Part shown: positions 33,300-47,268 of the stretch, piece after piece | How positions within the stretch are numbered: the stretch's first letter is position 1 | How the letters are laid out: every line of letters begins with the position of its first letter | Origin: Arctopsyche grandis | Lineage: Eukaryota; Arthropoda; Insecta; Trichoptera; Hydropsychidae | DNA length: 64,000 nucleotides | Reading direction: 5' to 3' | Assembly: GCF_051622035.1 (NCBI RefSeq) | Contig: NC_135359.1 | Coordinates: forward strand, 27,557,501-27,621,500 | Position numbers and translations under genes: made by a program | Notes under the pieces: model-generated | Database searches by the model: none | Told to the model about the DNA's origin: nothing | What the model saw: only the letters and a program-made list of their open reading frames with translations

Positions 33300-34430
33300 T
33301 ACATATATAATAAAAAAGTGGTCCTGAAATTAAGGAAGATTAATGGCGTAATGCTGTAAGTGGAACCGGACCTTTAGATCGATTTCCTCACCGAAATGCG
33401 ATATTGATCTATCGCTTAGGTTCACATTTTACGTTGCCCAACTTTATATATGCAAAAATTAATGTCTCACATTAAGATATCTGTCGACTTTGCACAGTGC
33501 ACGTAAATAAAAGCAGTCGTATCGTTTTGCGGGACAAAGCCGATAATTTAACTGCAATAAACTCGTTTATACGAAATGCGCGTGCGCGTATGTAAAATAT
33601 TATGTAAACATTATTCAAGGCGACGTTTTACACCGGAGGATGTGTATATTACATCTGTGTGTGTATACAGTGCATTCGACGCGTATGTACTGTTGAAAAG
33701 GTCCCTGCTTTACGATGACAATGCTGAAATTGGAATGCCACTCTCGGTTGAAATGTGTAACGGAGTTTCTCGGGGAATGCAGCCGAGGGGGCAGAGCCCC
33801 GACCGTGGGCCCCCATCGATTTGCATTTCGTGAATGAGAGAGTATCTGGGTAGCAGACGTGGGTAGCAGAACATTCGAATCGAGACAAAATACCCGCCAA
33901 ATTCATAATGTTATTACATATTTGACGCGGAATGAAATTCCGGTATGCTTGCTCGGATCGAATTTGAGACCCACCAGAAATGGACAACTGGATGAATTAT
34001 GTATATACTTTTATGCAGCAGTGGGCATATCGATGATTGATATATACTTTTGTATGTATGTACATAGGATATTACGTGGTCTTATGTATATAAGATTCTA
34101 GAGAGTAAATCCAATCATTATGCTTGTGGTTTGGTTCTGTAAATAAAATAATCAGTTCCGGATATAAACTACCGCAAGTACTAGCTGAAAATTTTGCAGG
34201 TAGTACGTAGTATGAAATTTGAGCGTCATGAACATGAACATGGACCATTTAATAGTGATGAAAATTGGTTATCAGGGGCATTGCTATTTCATGTGATAAA
34301 ATGCGTACTCGATTTTGAACGTTAATACTTAGTCACGATGAACTTTTTACTGTATGATCTATAGTGAAGTAATTTACGAAAGGACATTTATCCATCTCCA
34401 ATAGTTATATGACTTATGTATTTCTTTCCA
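33300..34430. other. Intergenic with GC-richer patches
   Basis: 33360-33620 and 33720-33980 are GC-richer and unique within the window. Frames of up to 112 codons (minus strand, 33649-33987) show no recognised domain. No repeat family was identified. Confidence 0.35.
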
Positions 34431-34439
34431 CTAGAGGCA

Positions 34440-35165
34440 AACTTCAATTTTATTTGATCTACATATTAATAGCTCACGATCCAGCTGACTTACTTAGCAG
34501 ACAAATATGGCTGGATGAGGAAAATAGGAAAGTAATATTAAAAATCAACGTAGATAAGACCAAACTAATGTTGACTAGGTGATAAAATAGTAGACATTTT
34601 CAATAATTATTTATATTTAGGACAAGTAATAGACAAATTTGGTAGAAAAGAAGAAGAAATAAAGATATGTATGAAATTAGGATGGAGTGCATTTGGGCAA
34701 ACGAATGCCACTTTGAACGAATGCCCGAAGAAAAAGATCGATAAATTTATTTTGTCTTGTGAAACTTGGACATTGAACGTCAAAATTCTACACAAAGTCC
34801 AATGCATTTTAAGTAGTATGGAATGCTGTATATTCGGCATAACGAGGAAAGATAGGAAGCGGAATACGTGGTTAAGAAGTACATATGATAAGCGTAGTGG
34901 ATAAAGAGTGAAGATATTGAAATGGCAAATGGGTGGGTCACATAGCTAGAGAAATGAAAGGTGGACAAGAAAAGTGCTAGAATGGTACCCGAGATAATGT
35001 AAAAGGGCAAAAGGAAGACCGCAAGGAAGATGGATAGACGAAATAACGAAAATGTATGGGGTGAGATGGATGAAAGTTGTGCAAAACAGATACGAGTAGA
35101 AGCGTGTTGAATAGGTCTTCTTCCAATAGTGTATGGTGAATGGCTGTAAATGATGATGATATGTC
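34440..35165 (+). mobile_element. RTE-like LINE 3' end, second subfamily
   Basis: Broken frames encode the end of an RTE-type reverse transcriptase: INVDKTKLMLTR, FGRKEEEIKICMKLGWSAF, FILSCETWTLNVKILHKVQ, ECCIFGITRKDRKRNTWL, then GHIAREM-like, WYPR, KGRPQGRWIDEITKM-like and GVRWMKVAQNRYE. It has a TGATGATGAT tail near 35155. There are multiple frameshifts and stops. Confidence 0.8.
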
Positions 35166-35469
35166 TGTACTTATATTTCTTTATAATCATATTGAAGTTT
35201 AAATTCGCTAATCTGACGCTTTTATTAAGAACAGAATGGAAAGTCGGAACCTTAATGTTGTAAAAGCTTTGGTGTCATTGAGAATTGACTGACATTTCTA
35301 CAACGCTGGAGCCTTTCATACAAATCGACCTGAGTTTGTCGAAAAGTCTGTGCCTCTATATTCTGAAAATCAATCAAGCAAGTCAGTAAATTGTGACTGT
35401 TTGCTACCCAAATATTGTTCAGGACTTGCTTGTAGAAACATGCATTATTTGAACGATGCATACATCGGG

Positions 35470-35960
35470 TAGCAATCATATTTACATATCAAATCTACCA
35501 TTCCGATACGGATCGCGAATCGGTGAATCACCTTGCGTAAGTTGCGGATTGATCTAAGCAGCTTCCGCCACGTGGATAGTGGGTCGTATTGGTTGCACCG
35601 AGCGAGGTGCATTGACACCGGTCGGTGCATGCGAGTGCATTATTCGTGTTATGAGCGTTTCACGTCTATATAAGATGACAGTTTAGAGCAGGACTGCCTT
35701 GGCAAGGCCGTCGCCAGCTCAACTTCCCTACATGGCGACCGGCAACTGTCTCCACAGACCGCATTTAGTCAACGAAACCGACCCACTATTGCTTACAACA
35801 AAAAAATATACCAAATCGAGAAAGCTGATCGCAGTTGCGTCACGTCAACCACTCTGCGTTCTCCGTACGAATTGCAATATTTTGCGACTTTGTTTCAATT
35901 CTGGCGAAGACGTATCGCAATATATGCACGTGTATGTATGTATGTAAGTGCTTTCATGCA
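35470..35960. other. GC-richer island with a TATATAAG box
   Basis: Unique-looking sequence with ggtgcattgacaccggtcgg. A TATATAAG at 35667-35674 is followed about 30 bp later by agagcaggactgccttgg, a possible core promoter (+). The downstream frame is short and shows no domain. Low confidence. Confidence 0.25.
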
Positions 35961-36112
35961 CAGTTCAAAACTGGGTCGAAAGTCAATCAAAATCGCTACA
36001 TTTTGACAATGAGTTGGAGGAACTCCCTAGGGCGACTCATCAAGATTGGGTTTCGCTATAACATTTACTCTATAAAGCGCCAAACAGACTATGGTTTGAT
36101 TGGAATTCAAAA

Positions 36113-36943
36113 TCTATATATATACATATATAAAAATCAATGTTTGTCTGTCTGTCTCGAATAGGCTCCTAAACCACTGAACCGATTACGATGCAACTTT
36201 CAGGATTTGTTGTATGCATGTCCGGGAAGATTACTGTGAAAAAAAGACGGGATAAAACCTCTTTATAATAATATTCGTAATTACGATTTTATCGACGCGA
36301 AAGTATGAAGTGCCAGTGTGTAGTAAGGAAATGTGTACGTTGGTAACCAACTTGCGCGCACGCATGCCAACGTTCAAATACATTACATACCTCTCATACC
36401 AACCTTACATTACGTACCACTCATAACAATCCTACGTATATACATAATCCTACGTATATAAAAATCAATGTTTGTCTGTCTGTCACGTATGCGTTCCTAT
36501 ACTTTACCATAATTTAATTTGATTGTTAAGTATTAATTTGAAACTGAAACATTCATTTATCGAAACGCATCGAGAAACGGGAACGGGAATTGCATGAGTT
36601 ATTGTACGATGGAACGATGGAACTTTCAGGATTTATTGTATGTATTTCCGGGAAGCTTACTGTGAAATAAAATCGGCCAAAAACAGGAACGGAAACGGGA
36701 CAAACGGGAATAAGTGGCATTGCAACGCAATAATTTCAAATGTTTTCGTGTCGCGACATGCGTTGTTAGGGTAAAATAAACAGATAATTGAATAATTTCA
36801 AATGTGTTCGCTGCCTACGTTTTTCCGACAAATGTGAACGGGAACGAGAACGGGAACGGGAACGGAACGGGAATGGGAACGGGAACGGAAACGGGAATTA
36901 CATGGGTTATTGTGGCATTGCAATGCATGCCGGGTTCAGCTAG
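36113..36943 (+). mobile_element. Non-autonomous Helitron
   Basis: 5' TCTATATATA followed by aaatcaatgtttgtctgtctg. The 3' end gccgggttcagCTAG is preceded by a small hairpin (gcattgcaatgc). It sits between host A (36112) and T (36944), as Helitrons do. The 5' terminal block is repeated at about 36455, and a GGGAAC-rich simple repeat occupies 36836-36895. A reverse copy is at 48713-51146. Confidence 0.75.
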
Positions 36944-37040
36944 TATGAATATAAAAAATTCGGGTGTGACCAACCCATGACTTTATCTATGTATTTGATG
37001 AATATAAGAAGGTTACAAAACAAAATTCGATATTGAACTG

Positions 37041-38420
37041 ATGACTATGATAGCGATACAAATTGAGCGCAAATGTATGGAAACTTCAAATGCACAAAAC
37101 AAAAGATCTACTTCCGGTTATCAGATTTTGTTCAAATTTTTTTTTTTACTAAAAATCACTATCAGTATTATACTCATTAAATATCAAGAAAATAAAAATA
37201 ATTTTAATGGTCAAAATAAAATAATGAAATATTGTTTTAAAAAAAAATACTACCTCCGGTTTACGAATTCTGACCAAAACCCTACCAGCTCTAAGTTAGT
37301 ACATAAAGGATAGAAATATAAATTTTCAGCTTAATACGATCAGGGGTGCGGACAGAGTAGTGGGCACAACATTTTTGACCTTTCTACGAGGAAAAAAATC
37401 CCACTTCCGGTTCATTAAATTAAGTAATTTTTTTTTATTTTTACTTAAAATTACTATTTTTATTATACACATTAAATATCAAGAAGCTTAAAACAATTTA
37501 AAAGGTCAAAATAAAATAATGAAAAAATAATGAAATATTGTTTTTAAAAAAAATACTACTTCCGGTTTACGAATTCTGACCAAAACCCTACCAGCTCTAA
37601 GTTAGTACATAAAGGATAGAAATATAAATTTTCAGCTTAATACGTTCAGGGGTGTGGACAGAGTAGTGGGCACAACATTTTCAACCTTTCTAAGTGAAAA
37701 AAATCCCACTTCCGGTTTATAAAATTTAATAATTTTTTTTCATTTTCATCAAATTGCAACAAGATTTATACTTGAATTTTTTTGTGACGAACACACATGT
37801 TTAAGGGGTCGAAAAAAATAGTGGAAGAAAAATCGAACAAGAGTAAACTGCTACTTCCGGTTGACGGATGCTAACTAAATTTTATACCTAACTTGGTATT
37901 AAACTTAAACTTCTAGATATGAAATTTCAGTTCAATAAACCAAAAGGTTTCTGAAAAAAACATAAAAAACTTCGATTCTCTAGAGTAAAAGTACTACTTC
38001 CGGTTCAGATAGAAATATTTAAAAAATATGAGGTTATAAAAACTATTATTTGTATCATATTTAAAAAAAATTCAGTCCGATTCAGTTAGTGGTTTGGGAG
38101 ATAATTGAATTCAAAAACTTAATAAAAGAGGACACCTATAAGGCGAGGTACCATTTCCGGTCAACTTAAAAATTTGAAAAAAATTAACGTCGTGTAGATA
38201 AGAATTTCAGTAACCGATACTAAGTTTCAGTTCGATAGGACTAACGGTGTTTAAAATATCCCCAAAATACACACCCACACAGACACACACACAGACATAC
38301 ACACACACACATTTTTTCTAGATCATGAAAACGTGATCAGTGATCGATTCTGAGTTCGAATCAGTCAAAATCTCGGGTTCGAATTTTCGCATGATCACAA
38401 AACTTCATCTATTGTTACTA
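37041..38420 (+). repeat. Dispersed repeat with internal 307-bp tandem duplication and ACTTCCGG words
   Basis: The block around 37240-37400 is duplicated at about 37547-37710 (acgaattctgaccaaaaccc, ggacagagtagtgggcacaa). ACTTCCGG or a one-base variant recurs near 37110, 37255, 37392, 37558, 37707, 37852 and 37990. The right third matches 29460-29960. No coding region survives; the transposon class is unknown. Confidence 0.65.
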
Positions 38421-41269
38421 CGTACATAGATAAAGTAAAAAGTGTCTATACCAGACTGGTACTGATATTGTGACAGTATTACTCAGTTGTAGAAACGATG
38501 ACACAATTATGTACATATGTACTTCCGTTACCTCAATTTTGTACTGCATACAGAAATTAGAAAGGAAGTGAACGTATGTACATATATGTAAGCAAGCAAC
38601 TTCATATAAAAAATTACTTCACTGACAATAATCGCCTCTTATCAGGGTTTTCAAGTTTGGTCTACCTTCTCATTATTGTTACAAATGCGACATGTCTATA
38701 TGTATTTATTGATTGCTGACAGTTATTGTTTGCAATTTGATTATATGTATGTATCTGATGCACCTGTCATGTCGCTGTGGCAAAAGTTGTTGCAAATCAA
38801 ATGGATCATATACAATATCTTTGATGAAAAATATTGGTACGTTTGACTGAAGTGATGTAATTACACGTAATCCACGAGTGATTGTGTGACAAAATCGCCT
38901 CAATGATATTTCAGCCGGTCATTTCAGTCACATGTATGGTATGCTTTCTAATCTGACAGCTCTAGGAGCAGGCCTGCCTTAGTGGTCGACGTCTTCGGAC
39001 TTTCTGAATTTTCTAGGTCAATTTATATCAAATGTGATTTATTGATGTTGATACAAAATCATATGGACGAGCACACAAAATGGTACCCGTTTGAATACTA
39101 AATCTGATAGACTATATAGTGGTAAAGATTGATTTTTCGCGTACGAAAATCATTAAAATTTATCTGTAAAATCTATTATTTTAATAATATACAGTTGTTA
39201 CCGGTTTGAATTTGAGATACAATATATAAACGAACACAAGTGGGAATGCGAAAGAGTGTGTATTTATTTATGCATGGGCGTCGCAACTCATTCGTTTTTT
39301 ATTGTTTGAAAACGATATTATTATTTATGCGCGTTTTATCTATAAAGTAGGGGGCGGAAAATCAATATAAATAATTTAAATACGGCACTGTTTATTAGTG
39401 GTAATTTAATTTTCCATTGAAGGTTTATCTTATGTTGGAGGATATTTCTTGTGTGTCGCAATGATGAATAATTTTCACAGCTTCAGAATGAAATTTAAAA
39501 TTGAATTTACAAACGAATAAATAGTTTTTTTTTTCATGTGCAGAATACGATTACGAACAGGACTAATCATTTGACATTTGGCGCGAAAAACATTGGCAAT
39601 ATTGGCCAACGCTGCTAAATCTTGACGTATGCAACTATTTTGCGTGGCGATCGAAATAAATATGGTATGATTTCGGCGTGGACAGTTAAATATGACGTAC
39701 ACGTTTACAAAGATAAAAATATTCGTTCGAAGCGTATTGTTGGAGAGGAACAGGTTCACATTAAGAAATTTGTTGTTTCGGACAAATCATTCATCGGCAT
39801 AATTTTCTCGTAGCATTTAACGAGCATTATTTATGGAGTAAGAATTGTTGCAACATTCAACGTGAAAATTTACATAATCATATGTATGTATATGAATATG
39901 CGAGATATTAATTAATTGAAACGTTCCTTTTGTACTCAATCGGAAAATGCCGCATACGACTTTACATTTGTTATCAAATGACATTCGTGACATTCGTTTT
40001 ATTTTTATTTTACAAATGTTTTCACGACGCGAAGACATATGAGACCACCCGAAAGTTTTTGTCGTTGTACTGAAAATCTAAATTTTTTTTTACTATTTCA
40101 ATTTTGTCGAGTCGAGTTTCAAAACAGAAGAAAAAAAATGACAAGGCATTTAATCGATCGATTGAATAACGCTTTTGTCGGTGGGTTGATCTTCTCGATG
40201 ATTTAACAGCTTCTATAGATTAGGATGGTAATAACATGTGGGGCGGTAACCTATTGGGAGGTAAACTGGCAATATACAATTTTCCGTAACTAGATAACTC
40301 GCGCTACCGAGTTCTCACTGATCTCAACTGCTCTACAACTCGTATAAATTAGTTAGCTAATATCTCTACGAAGCTCCAGGAGTTTTTAAAACAACGCTTC
40401 TTTCGTAATAAATAAATAAAATATTATATATTTATATAATCAACTATAAAGGTAAAATTCTATTGAATATATGTACATCTGTATCTATACGTACCTACTA
40501 CATACTCGTATACATATATTGGGTAAACGAGGTGTTTATTAAAATATGACATTGTCCTAATACTCAACAATATGTAGATTACAGGAGAGACATTTGATTC
40601 GACTATAAAAACCTGCTACTCCACAAAATTGTATGTACGTATGTAGTTACGAACCGACCACTCTGAATTAATACGATTGAATCTTATTGATTTTGTATAC
40701 ATATGAATACTTTCAGTTTCATATTTCCGCTTTTCCCTTATTTATGGGTGCTTAAATATTCGTATATAATTTTTTAATTTCGTAGCACTAATGCATTCTT
40801 GCTTCCTCATTTATTCTATATAGTATCTTGGAATATACTTCTTATAAATTTATTATCTACATATTTATTTCAATTTCGGTATGCTATGCGCGAGTTTATT
40901 ACATATGTAGTATTGACGTGTATTTTTCTTATGTACATTATTCTTCTTCATTGGATATATTATCCATTCAGCAGTCAGGATCCATTTAATTCGAGCGCTG
41001 TCAGATCAGCTCGTCAAATAAAGTAAATCAGAATACAAACCAAACCAGATCTCATGTTTTCGTCCGATTTCTATAGTTTCCAATTAAATGGAGATTTTAG
41101 TTTAACTTTTGGTTAGTCAATTTCTGAAAAATATTTAATAATTAAGCAGTAAGTGATCGACAATGGAACTTTTTGAACAAATCAATAAGCCACATTAAAA
41201 TTAAATTCAGGATTATGTTTTTCGTCTGTTTATTATTATGCGTATTCTATGTAGATAGCGCTAACAAAC
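38421..41269. other. AT-rich intergenic, nothing recognised
   Basis: Frames up to 94 codons have no domain and no splice context. A small GC-richer patch is at 39580-39680. TACATA-type microsatellites are common. Confidence 0.35.
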
Positions 41270-41289
41270 AAGCATCTCAATCTTCGTAC

Positions 41290-41756
41290 GCGTTTGAGAT
41301 TTGCGAAGAGCTACATACGTCTGGACAGTGTTACTACATGTGAAATGTGAACTTTGAAGACCAGGATGATCAGCCGCATCAAAGCTTTTGATATGTGGGT
41401 CTACAGGCGTATGCTGAATATCCCGTAGACCAAAAATATGAAATGAAGCTGTCCTCAGCATGGTAGGGAGAGGCAGGGAACTTGTTTCTGTCATCAAGTG
41501 GAGAAAAATGGAGTACCTCGGACACATGATACGGGGTTCAAAATACGAATTTCTCCGTTTGATAACCATGGGAAAAATCGAAGGTAGAAAATGGATTAGC
41601 AGGAAGAAGTTTTCTTCCCTTCGAAACATGCGCATGTGGACCGATATGAGCGCCGAAGAGTTGTTCGGAGCCGCTGAAGACCGATGCGGATATCTTCAAA
41701 TAATCGACGAGGTGGTTGTCAACATCCAGTTGCGGACAGGGCATTGAGAAGAAGAA
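41290..41756 (+). mobile_element. RTE-like LINE 3' end with GAA tail
   Basis: Encodes IKAFDMWVYRRMLNIP and then, in another frame, GRELVSVIKWRKMEYLGHMI, EGRKWISRKKFSSLRNM and the terminal hydrophobic block. It ends in gaagaagaagaa. It is related to the insertion at 9393-9712 but 5' longer. Confidence 0.8.
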
Positions 41757-42429
41757 GAATTCTATGTATGTATGTATAACAAAATTTTTACGTATGTCAT
41801 ATATCAACTTTTTAAACTAATTCATGCATGAATAAAGAATTGCAGACGAACGGTTTGAATAAAAATAATAATTCAGTACAAGAGCTAATTACAGACTAAC
41901 TTGATTGTAACAAGAATGGTTTATATATTCTTCTTTAAAACAATGAATGTGTTGAAGTCACTTGTCGTACAATTTTGGTTAGTCAGTGCGTGAGGTGTGG
42001 TACACATCAATAGTGCTATTCATTAAATTAGGTGTGTCACAAATCAATGGTATTACTTATAAAATTAGGTGTGACTTATCTCTACTGGTTAGTCGTTTTA
42101 TTCTTTATATTAATTACACATCATGTGACAATGAAGGAGTCATAATGATAGTGTCATACAAGTGACGAATTTGTGATAGTTGAGTATAATGGTAGAGGGT
42201 TGTCGTTAGTCCTTAGCCCATGCAATGTTATTATTTGACTTTCTTCTTCAGAATTTCAATGAGGCATTTGAATTTAAAATACCTTTAATTCCAATATCAT
42301 TTGCCTTTTGATTTATTTTTAACTTGATGCCGGCGACGATGATGATTCGCCATAAGTACAAGAAGTTAGTTATTAGCTATTTCACGAACATAATAATTTA
42401 TTCCTTAAAAAGAGGTGTGTAAGCACTGG

Positions 42430-42860
42430 ATGCAAATTCGTTGCAAAGGCCATCAGCCAAAGATTTATTAGAACGAGCTCGAGGGAGCGATAATTGGGAG
42501 ACGATTACGGCGATGGGGCGCGGCCGCGAATTTCGCCGCCCTGGCCGAGGAAGGAGGATCTTCAAGTCCATGGTGTCGGTCGTCGTCGTGGTCGTAAACC
42601 ATCAGGTGTTTCACATTCCCGAAAGCCACTAATTACAGGCCGTAACAGCTTTATGCGGCGAAGGTGGCACCGGGCGTGATAAACGAGCCGCTACCGACAA
42701 TGCGTACGGCTCATTTCATGTCCGGTTTTTAGGCTCGTGATTAACGCTAATGGCCTCACAGGAATTAACAGGATCGCCGGCCGAATATCCTATAATTATC
42801 ACCCCGGTGCGTGCTTGGCATTTGGCCCGAGGACAAAACGTTCCCAAAGATGGACAGTGT
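42430..42860. other. GC-rich single-copy island
   Basis: One of the most GC-rich noncoding stretches in the window (gatggggcgcggccgcgaat, ctggccgaggaaggaggatc). Two overlapping short frames exist but neither shows a domain. It is not repeated in the window. Possible regulatory or conserved element. Confidence 0.35.
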
Positions 42861-42959
42861 CGACCATCAAAAGACTGATTTACGCTGATTTTATGGAAAA
42901 TTCAGATTTTTGTACAATATTGTCGTTTCACGTCGATTTTGGTACCTACATATCTATAT

Positions 42960-43331
42960 GGGTCTACGTGACGAGCCGGAATGTTAAATTATCGAAAACG
43001 CAAATATCGGAAGGCAAAGATCGAAAATCGAAAGATCTTAAGTCGAAAGATCAAAAAAAAGAGTGCATGGTAAACGGTACATACTCACTTAATTTGCGCG
43101 AGCAGGGAACAACAGGAACAAAAGGAACAGGCTCTTCCTCCCGTATTCTGCGCGCGCACATTAATACGGGAGGAAAAGCCTGTTCCTCTTGTTCAAATTA
43201 AGTGAGTATGTACCGTTTACCATGCACCCTTTTTTTTTGATCTTTCGACTTAAGATCTTTCGATTTTCGATCTTTGCCTTCCGATATTTGCGTTTTCGGT
43301 AATTTAACATTCCGGCTCGTCACGGAGACCG
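42960..43331. mobile_element. Foldback MITE, ~137-bp inverted arms, TSD ATCTATAT
   Basis: 372 bp bounded by perfect ATCTATAT (42952-42959, 43332-43339). The arms start GGGTCTACGTGACGAGCC and pair nearly perfectly through gtttaccatgca and acatactcacttaatttg. A short centre rich in ggaacaggctcttcctcccg is itself partly palindromic. 8-bp duplications occur in hAT, P and Merlin-like superfamilies. No transposase is present. Confidence 0.85.
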
Positions 43332-43339
43332 ATCTATAT

Positions 43340-46305
43340 ATATATAAATACATATATATTGACCAACAGATAGTGTTTGTAAGCCGGTGTTTAGTCGTTC
43401 ACTACAATTAATGCGTACTGAAATTTTTTATCTTTCTATTTGATGAATTTTTTTGTTTTTCTAATTTTTTATCAGAATTTTATTTATTTATTAGAATAAA
43501 TGGTTAAGGTGGCAAAGCCGATAGGCCCACGGGGTTTGGCTTAGTATATATGATGAGGTAAAACAGTAAGGGCGAATCAGACATTGATGAATGTGGCACG
43601 TGGTTTTTTTTTTTAGATAGTTTTAAACATATACAAAAAATGTGATGTTCATGGCAAGCGTGCTTGGGATAGTCCTTTCAAAACGACACATGTCATTGAA
43701 ATTGTATGGTAGTATGTAATTGAAATTTTATGTATATACCAAAACGACCCTTTGGACCATTTTCGGTAAAATTGTATCCTTGCTTGATAGTGATCGATAA
43801 CGAATATGGGATACACCGTCAATTAATAAATCTTTTAAGTTTAAGAAATAAATTTTGCTTATTTTAGCATACAAATATTGAAAAATAATTTCTCACTTCA
43901 AGAATTATGCCTGTCGGAGAAAAAAGAAAGTCAAAAATGTTAAGGGTTTACATATAAAAAAATCATATTCTTATTTTACATCCTAAAAATATAAAATAAA
44001 TAAACTGGTATTTAATAATTGAGTATGATGATTAGTATAATATGTATTAAAAAAAAAAAACAATTACATAAATCTTGGTATACATATTTTGAATCATTGT
44101 TGATATATGTACATAGTTAATAAAATATTCTTGAAATTTATATAGGGAGACTTCAACGAGTGGTTATATCGAAAGCTTTTAAATTCCACAATAAATTGAA
44201 AAATGAAAATATCTGTTTAGGATATCTAAGTAAGATTTAAAGTGCAATAAAATTTTGTATTCAAAATAATATTCAATCGATTAATTATAGTCAATAGTCG
44301 TCTAAGAAATTTCTGAAACGATCCTTTGTTGAGAAATGCTTGAATTTACGAGTACAATATACATACATACATACATATGTATACGTATAATACTTCAATT
44401 ATTCGAAATATACTCGTACAGAAATAATTAAATTGTGCAATTACAAGTTTTACGTAGCAAATTATTTTGCAATATATATTATTTTTATGGGATAGAAATT
44501 GGTACTGCTAGAAATTTAATTTACGTTTATGTCCAACCTATTAGCATTCAAGAGATCCGTGTTTAAGATACATAGCTGGATAGATAGACACAAGCAAGAT
44601 TTATATGAATATGTATTATTATACGAATGCATTTTTTTATGTTTAATATTCAGTTTTAAACTCTTGTAATTAGTAGTCGGCGTCTGGCGTATGTATCAAT
44701 TATACATAATATGTAATTACGATTGCGACGAACGCTGCGTACATTTTAATAAAATTTTGTTTACAGCCACTTTATAAATATATTTTTAAATTTTAAATTG
44801 ATATATCACAACCGTGGGTGAATTTTCGGCAACCGAATCATTTCAATATTTTTAACGTTCTCGTAAATGTCTAATAACATATAAAGTAACAAAATATTGC
44901 CTTACATTTTAAGATGACGCCATTTTGATTGAAATAATAAACTTTTGGAACTTCAGCGTAGGAAGGAGGCAATATCTATATATAAATTATTATATATCAT
45001 CAACCTACGACTCTTACATTATGATTACATTTTGCCCAAAAATTCAAATTTATATTATTTCCTATATCTATTCAATGACGAATATACTTTTTTGTTACTA
45101 AACAGCGACGCTGAGTATATTCAATGATTTTAAAGTAAGTGTATAACTATTAACGAAACGTCGAGAACACCTTTGAGTTTTTGTTTCGAAGGTCAGAGCG
45201 GTGTAGGTGTTAATTTTCATTATTCAATAAACAAATAATATTTAAATGAATTGACGTTTTTTCATTTGAATAAACACGTCTCTTTTTTTTCATTGATTAT
45301 ACGGATGTATCGAAATACGCGCAACATTAAAACTCACAAACGTTAATTTTTTCATATGAAATATACAATTTCATCAATGTTTAAACATATTGTAATATAA
45401 TAATAAAAAAACCGTCAACATTTGATATACAGAATAGACTCACTCTTATCGTCCTATGCACATGTACATAAAGTGCGTCGGTCGAAAAAAAATCCGAAAT
45501 ACAACGGTGACATTTTTTATCGAAATGAATACCGCTAAGTCGATAGATTTTTACGTTCTTTTTTCAACTTTAGCATATAATCAGAAATGCAAAAGTATCG
45601 GCACGCGCCACCCACGCGACCACGTCATTATCTGCGCAGTTATTTATCGACAGGCAGCCCCATAATGCACCCATTTTATTGCTAACCTGATAAATGAAAG
45701 ACACACTCGAGTAGTTAACATTGCCGACTGTTGCAAAACCCTTTCATCGGCCTTGTTTGAAACCGTGAAGTCGTCCCCGAAGTCGAAAGAATTCGCAATG
45801 TTTCATTTTATTGCCCATTTCGGTCGTACAATGCGACAATTTTCCCATAGATGTACGCACGTATGTGGGATAATTGATCCTAGATATGCACATACATACA
45901 TTCATACATATGTATATGTAGTTCCTTGTGAGTGAGTATCATAAGTATTATCTCACAGAGTAGAGTGAACCTGGATTTGTCAAAGCATAACGTATGTAAA
46001 TATTTATATACATACATAAACATGTGAAGTATAGCCAACATTGTATTGTAGGTTTTATTATGCCATGCCATGTATTGTATATGTACATATGTATTTAATC
46101 TTATTTAAAATGTAATATATGTACTTACATATGTTTGTATGAAGTTTCATTAAACATATGTAGGATAGAGATTTGTATTGTCAAGTGACAGTAACGTTTG
46201 CCAGAGAAAGATAGACAGAGAAACAGTGTGAACTCATTTGGATAAAATCGCAAGATGTGGATCTCAAATTCAATAGTATCTCAATTTTATCACTAATTGC
46301 ATATG

Positions 46306-46310
<5 letters not shown>
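43340..46310. other. AT-rich intergenic with one GC-richer patch
   Basis: No coding exon was seen. 45590-45810 is GC-richer (gcacgcgccacccacgcgac) and unique in the window. The rest is AT-rich with TACATA microsatellites. Confidence 0.35.

Positions 46311-46311
<1 letters not shown>

Positions 46312-46379
<68 letters not shown>
46312..46379. repeat. (AT)n microsatellite
   Basis: About 34 uninterrupted AT dinucleotides. The translated IYIYIY frames on both strands are artefacts. Confidence 0.95.
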
Positions 46380-46381
<2 letters not shown>

Positions 46382-47268
46382 ATATATTTTAAAGTTACCA
46401 AAAATGTCAAGGAAACCGAGACTTTGGTTACGACTATACATATCAACTATTTTAATCAACTATGACTTATCAAATTTTACTTTGATTTGGCTATGATTCT
46501 GGTGTTCTTTACTTTGTAATCGAATTCTTTATTATTTTAGAATAAGTCTATACTTCATAATCATGCGTTCTCAAGGAACTTCCTAATAGGAAAGTTCACC
46601 CAAATCAAAGTTTGCCAATTTATTTTCTGAATGTTGCAGATATGTATACAGGTTTGTGAACATACTTACATAGTTACATATACTCATGTGCTTACACAAT
46701 CCAGCCTTTCTCAAGGTAAAATCTAGATTGTCCACGACTGCTCTTAGTTAGATTGTTTTTTACTATAATTATATTATACACAAAGGTTATGAACATATGA
46801 GCCATCATATTTGAAAGTGGCAGAAGTCCAATTTTCATTCCCAACAACACTATTTCTGTTTGACTTAATTCAGAAATTGATATCAATTATTTTATTTCCA
46901 TAAGTTCAGATTCTCGGAGAAGCAGAATAAACGTATTACAGGCCACCAGTATTTTTAAATATTGTTAAATACAAAACATTTTATTAAATGTTTTGCGAAA
47001 TATTTCTCGAAATGAAGAAAAATGGACTTATGCCACTTTAAAATACAACGGCTCACATGATATATAAATTATACACGAATATTATAATTAATTATTGATA
47101 TGCAAGTTTCACTCTTTATTTAGGACCATTTATGCCTAAAAGCTACCTACCGCAAGTCACGACTGTTACACATACATACATACTTGAGTGCCATAAAAAA
47201 TCATACGTATCGCGTCCTTATGGGAGATATGTACAACCAAAAGAGCCAATTAATTTTTGCGCCGACTT

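Noticed and set aside
33649..33987. 112-codon minus-strand frame
   Set aside because: No domain, no splice or promoter context; composition alone explains the open frame.
42441..42679. Two overlapping Arg-rich frames as a gene
   Set aside because: Both frames are open only because of GC-rich sequence; neither shows family motifs.
46181..46496. IYIYIY reading frames
   Set aside because: Translations of an AT microsatellite; the same holds at 61011-61255.
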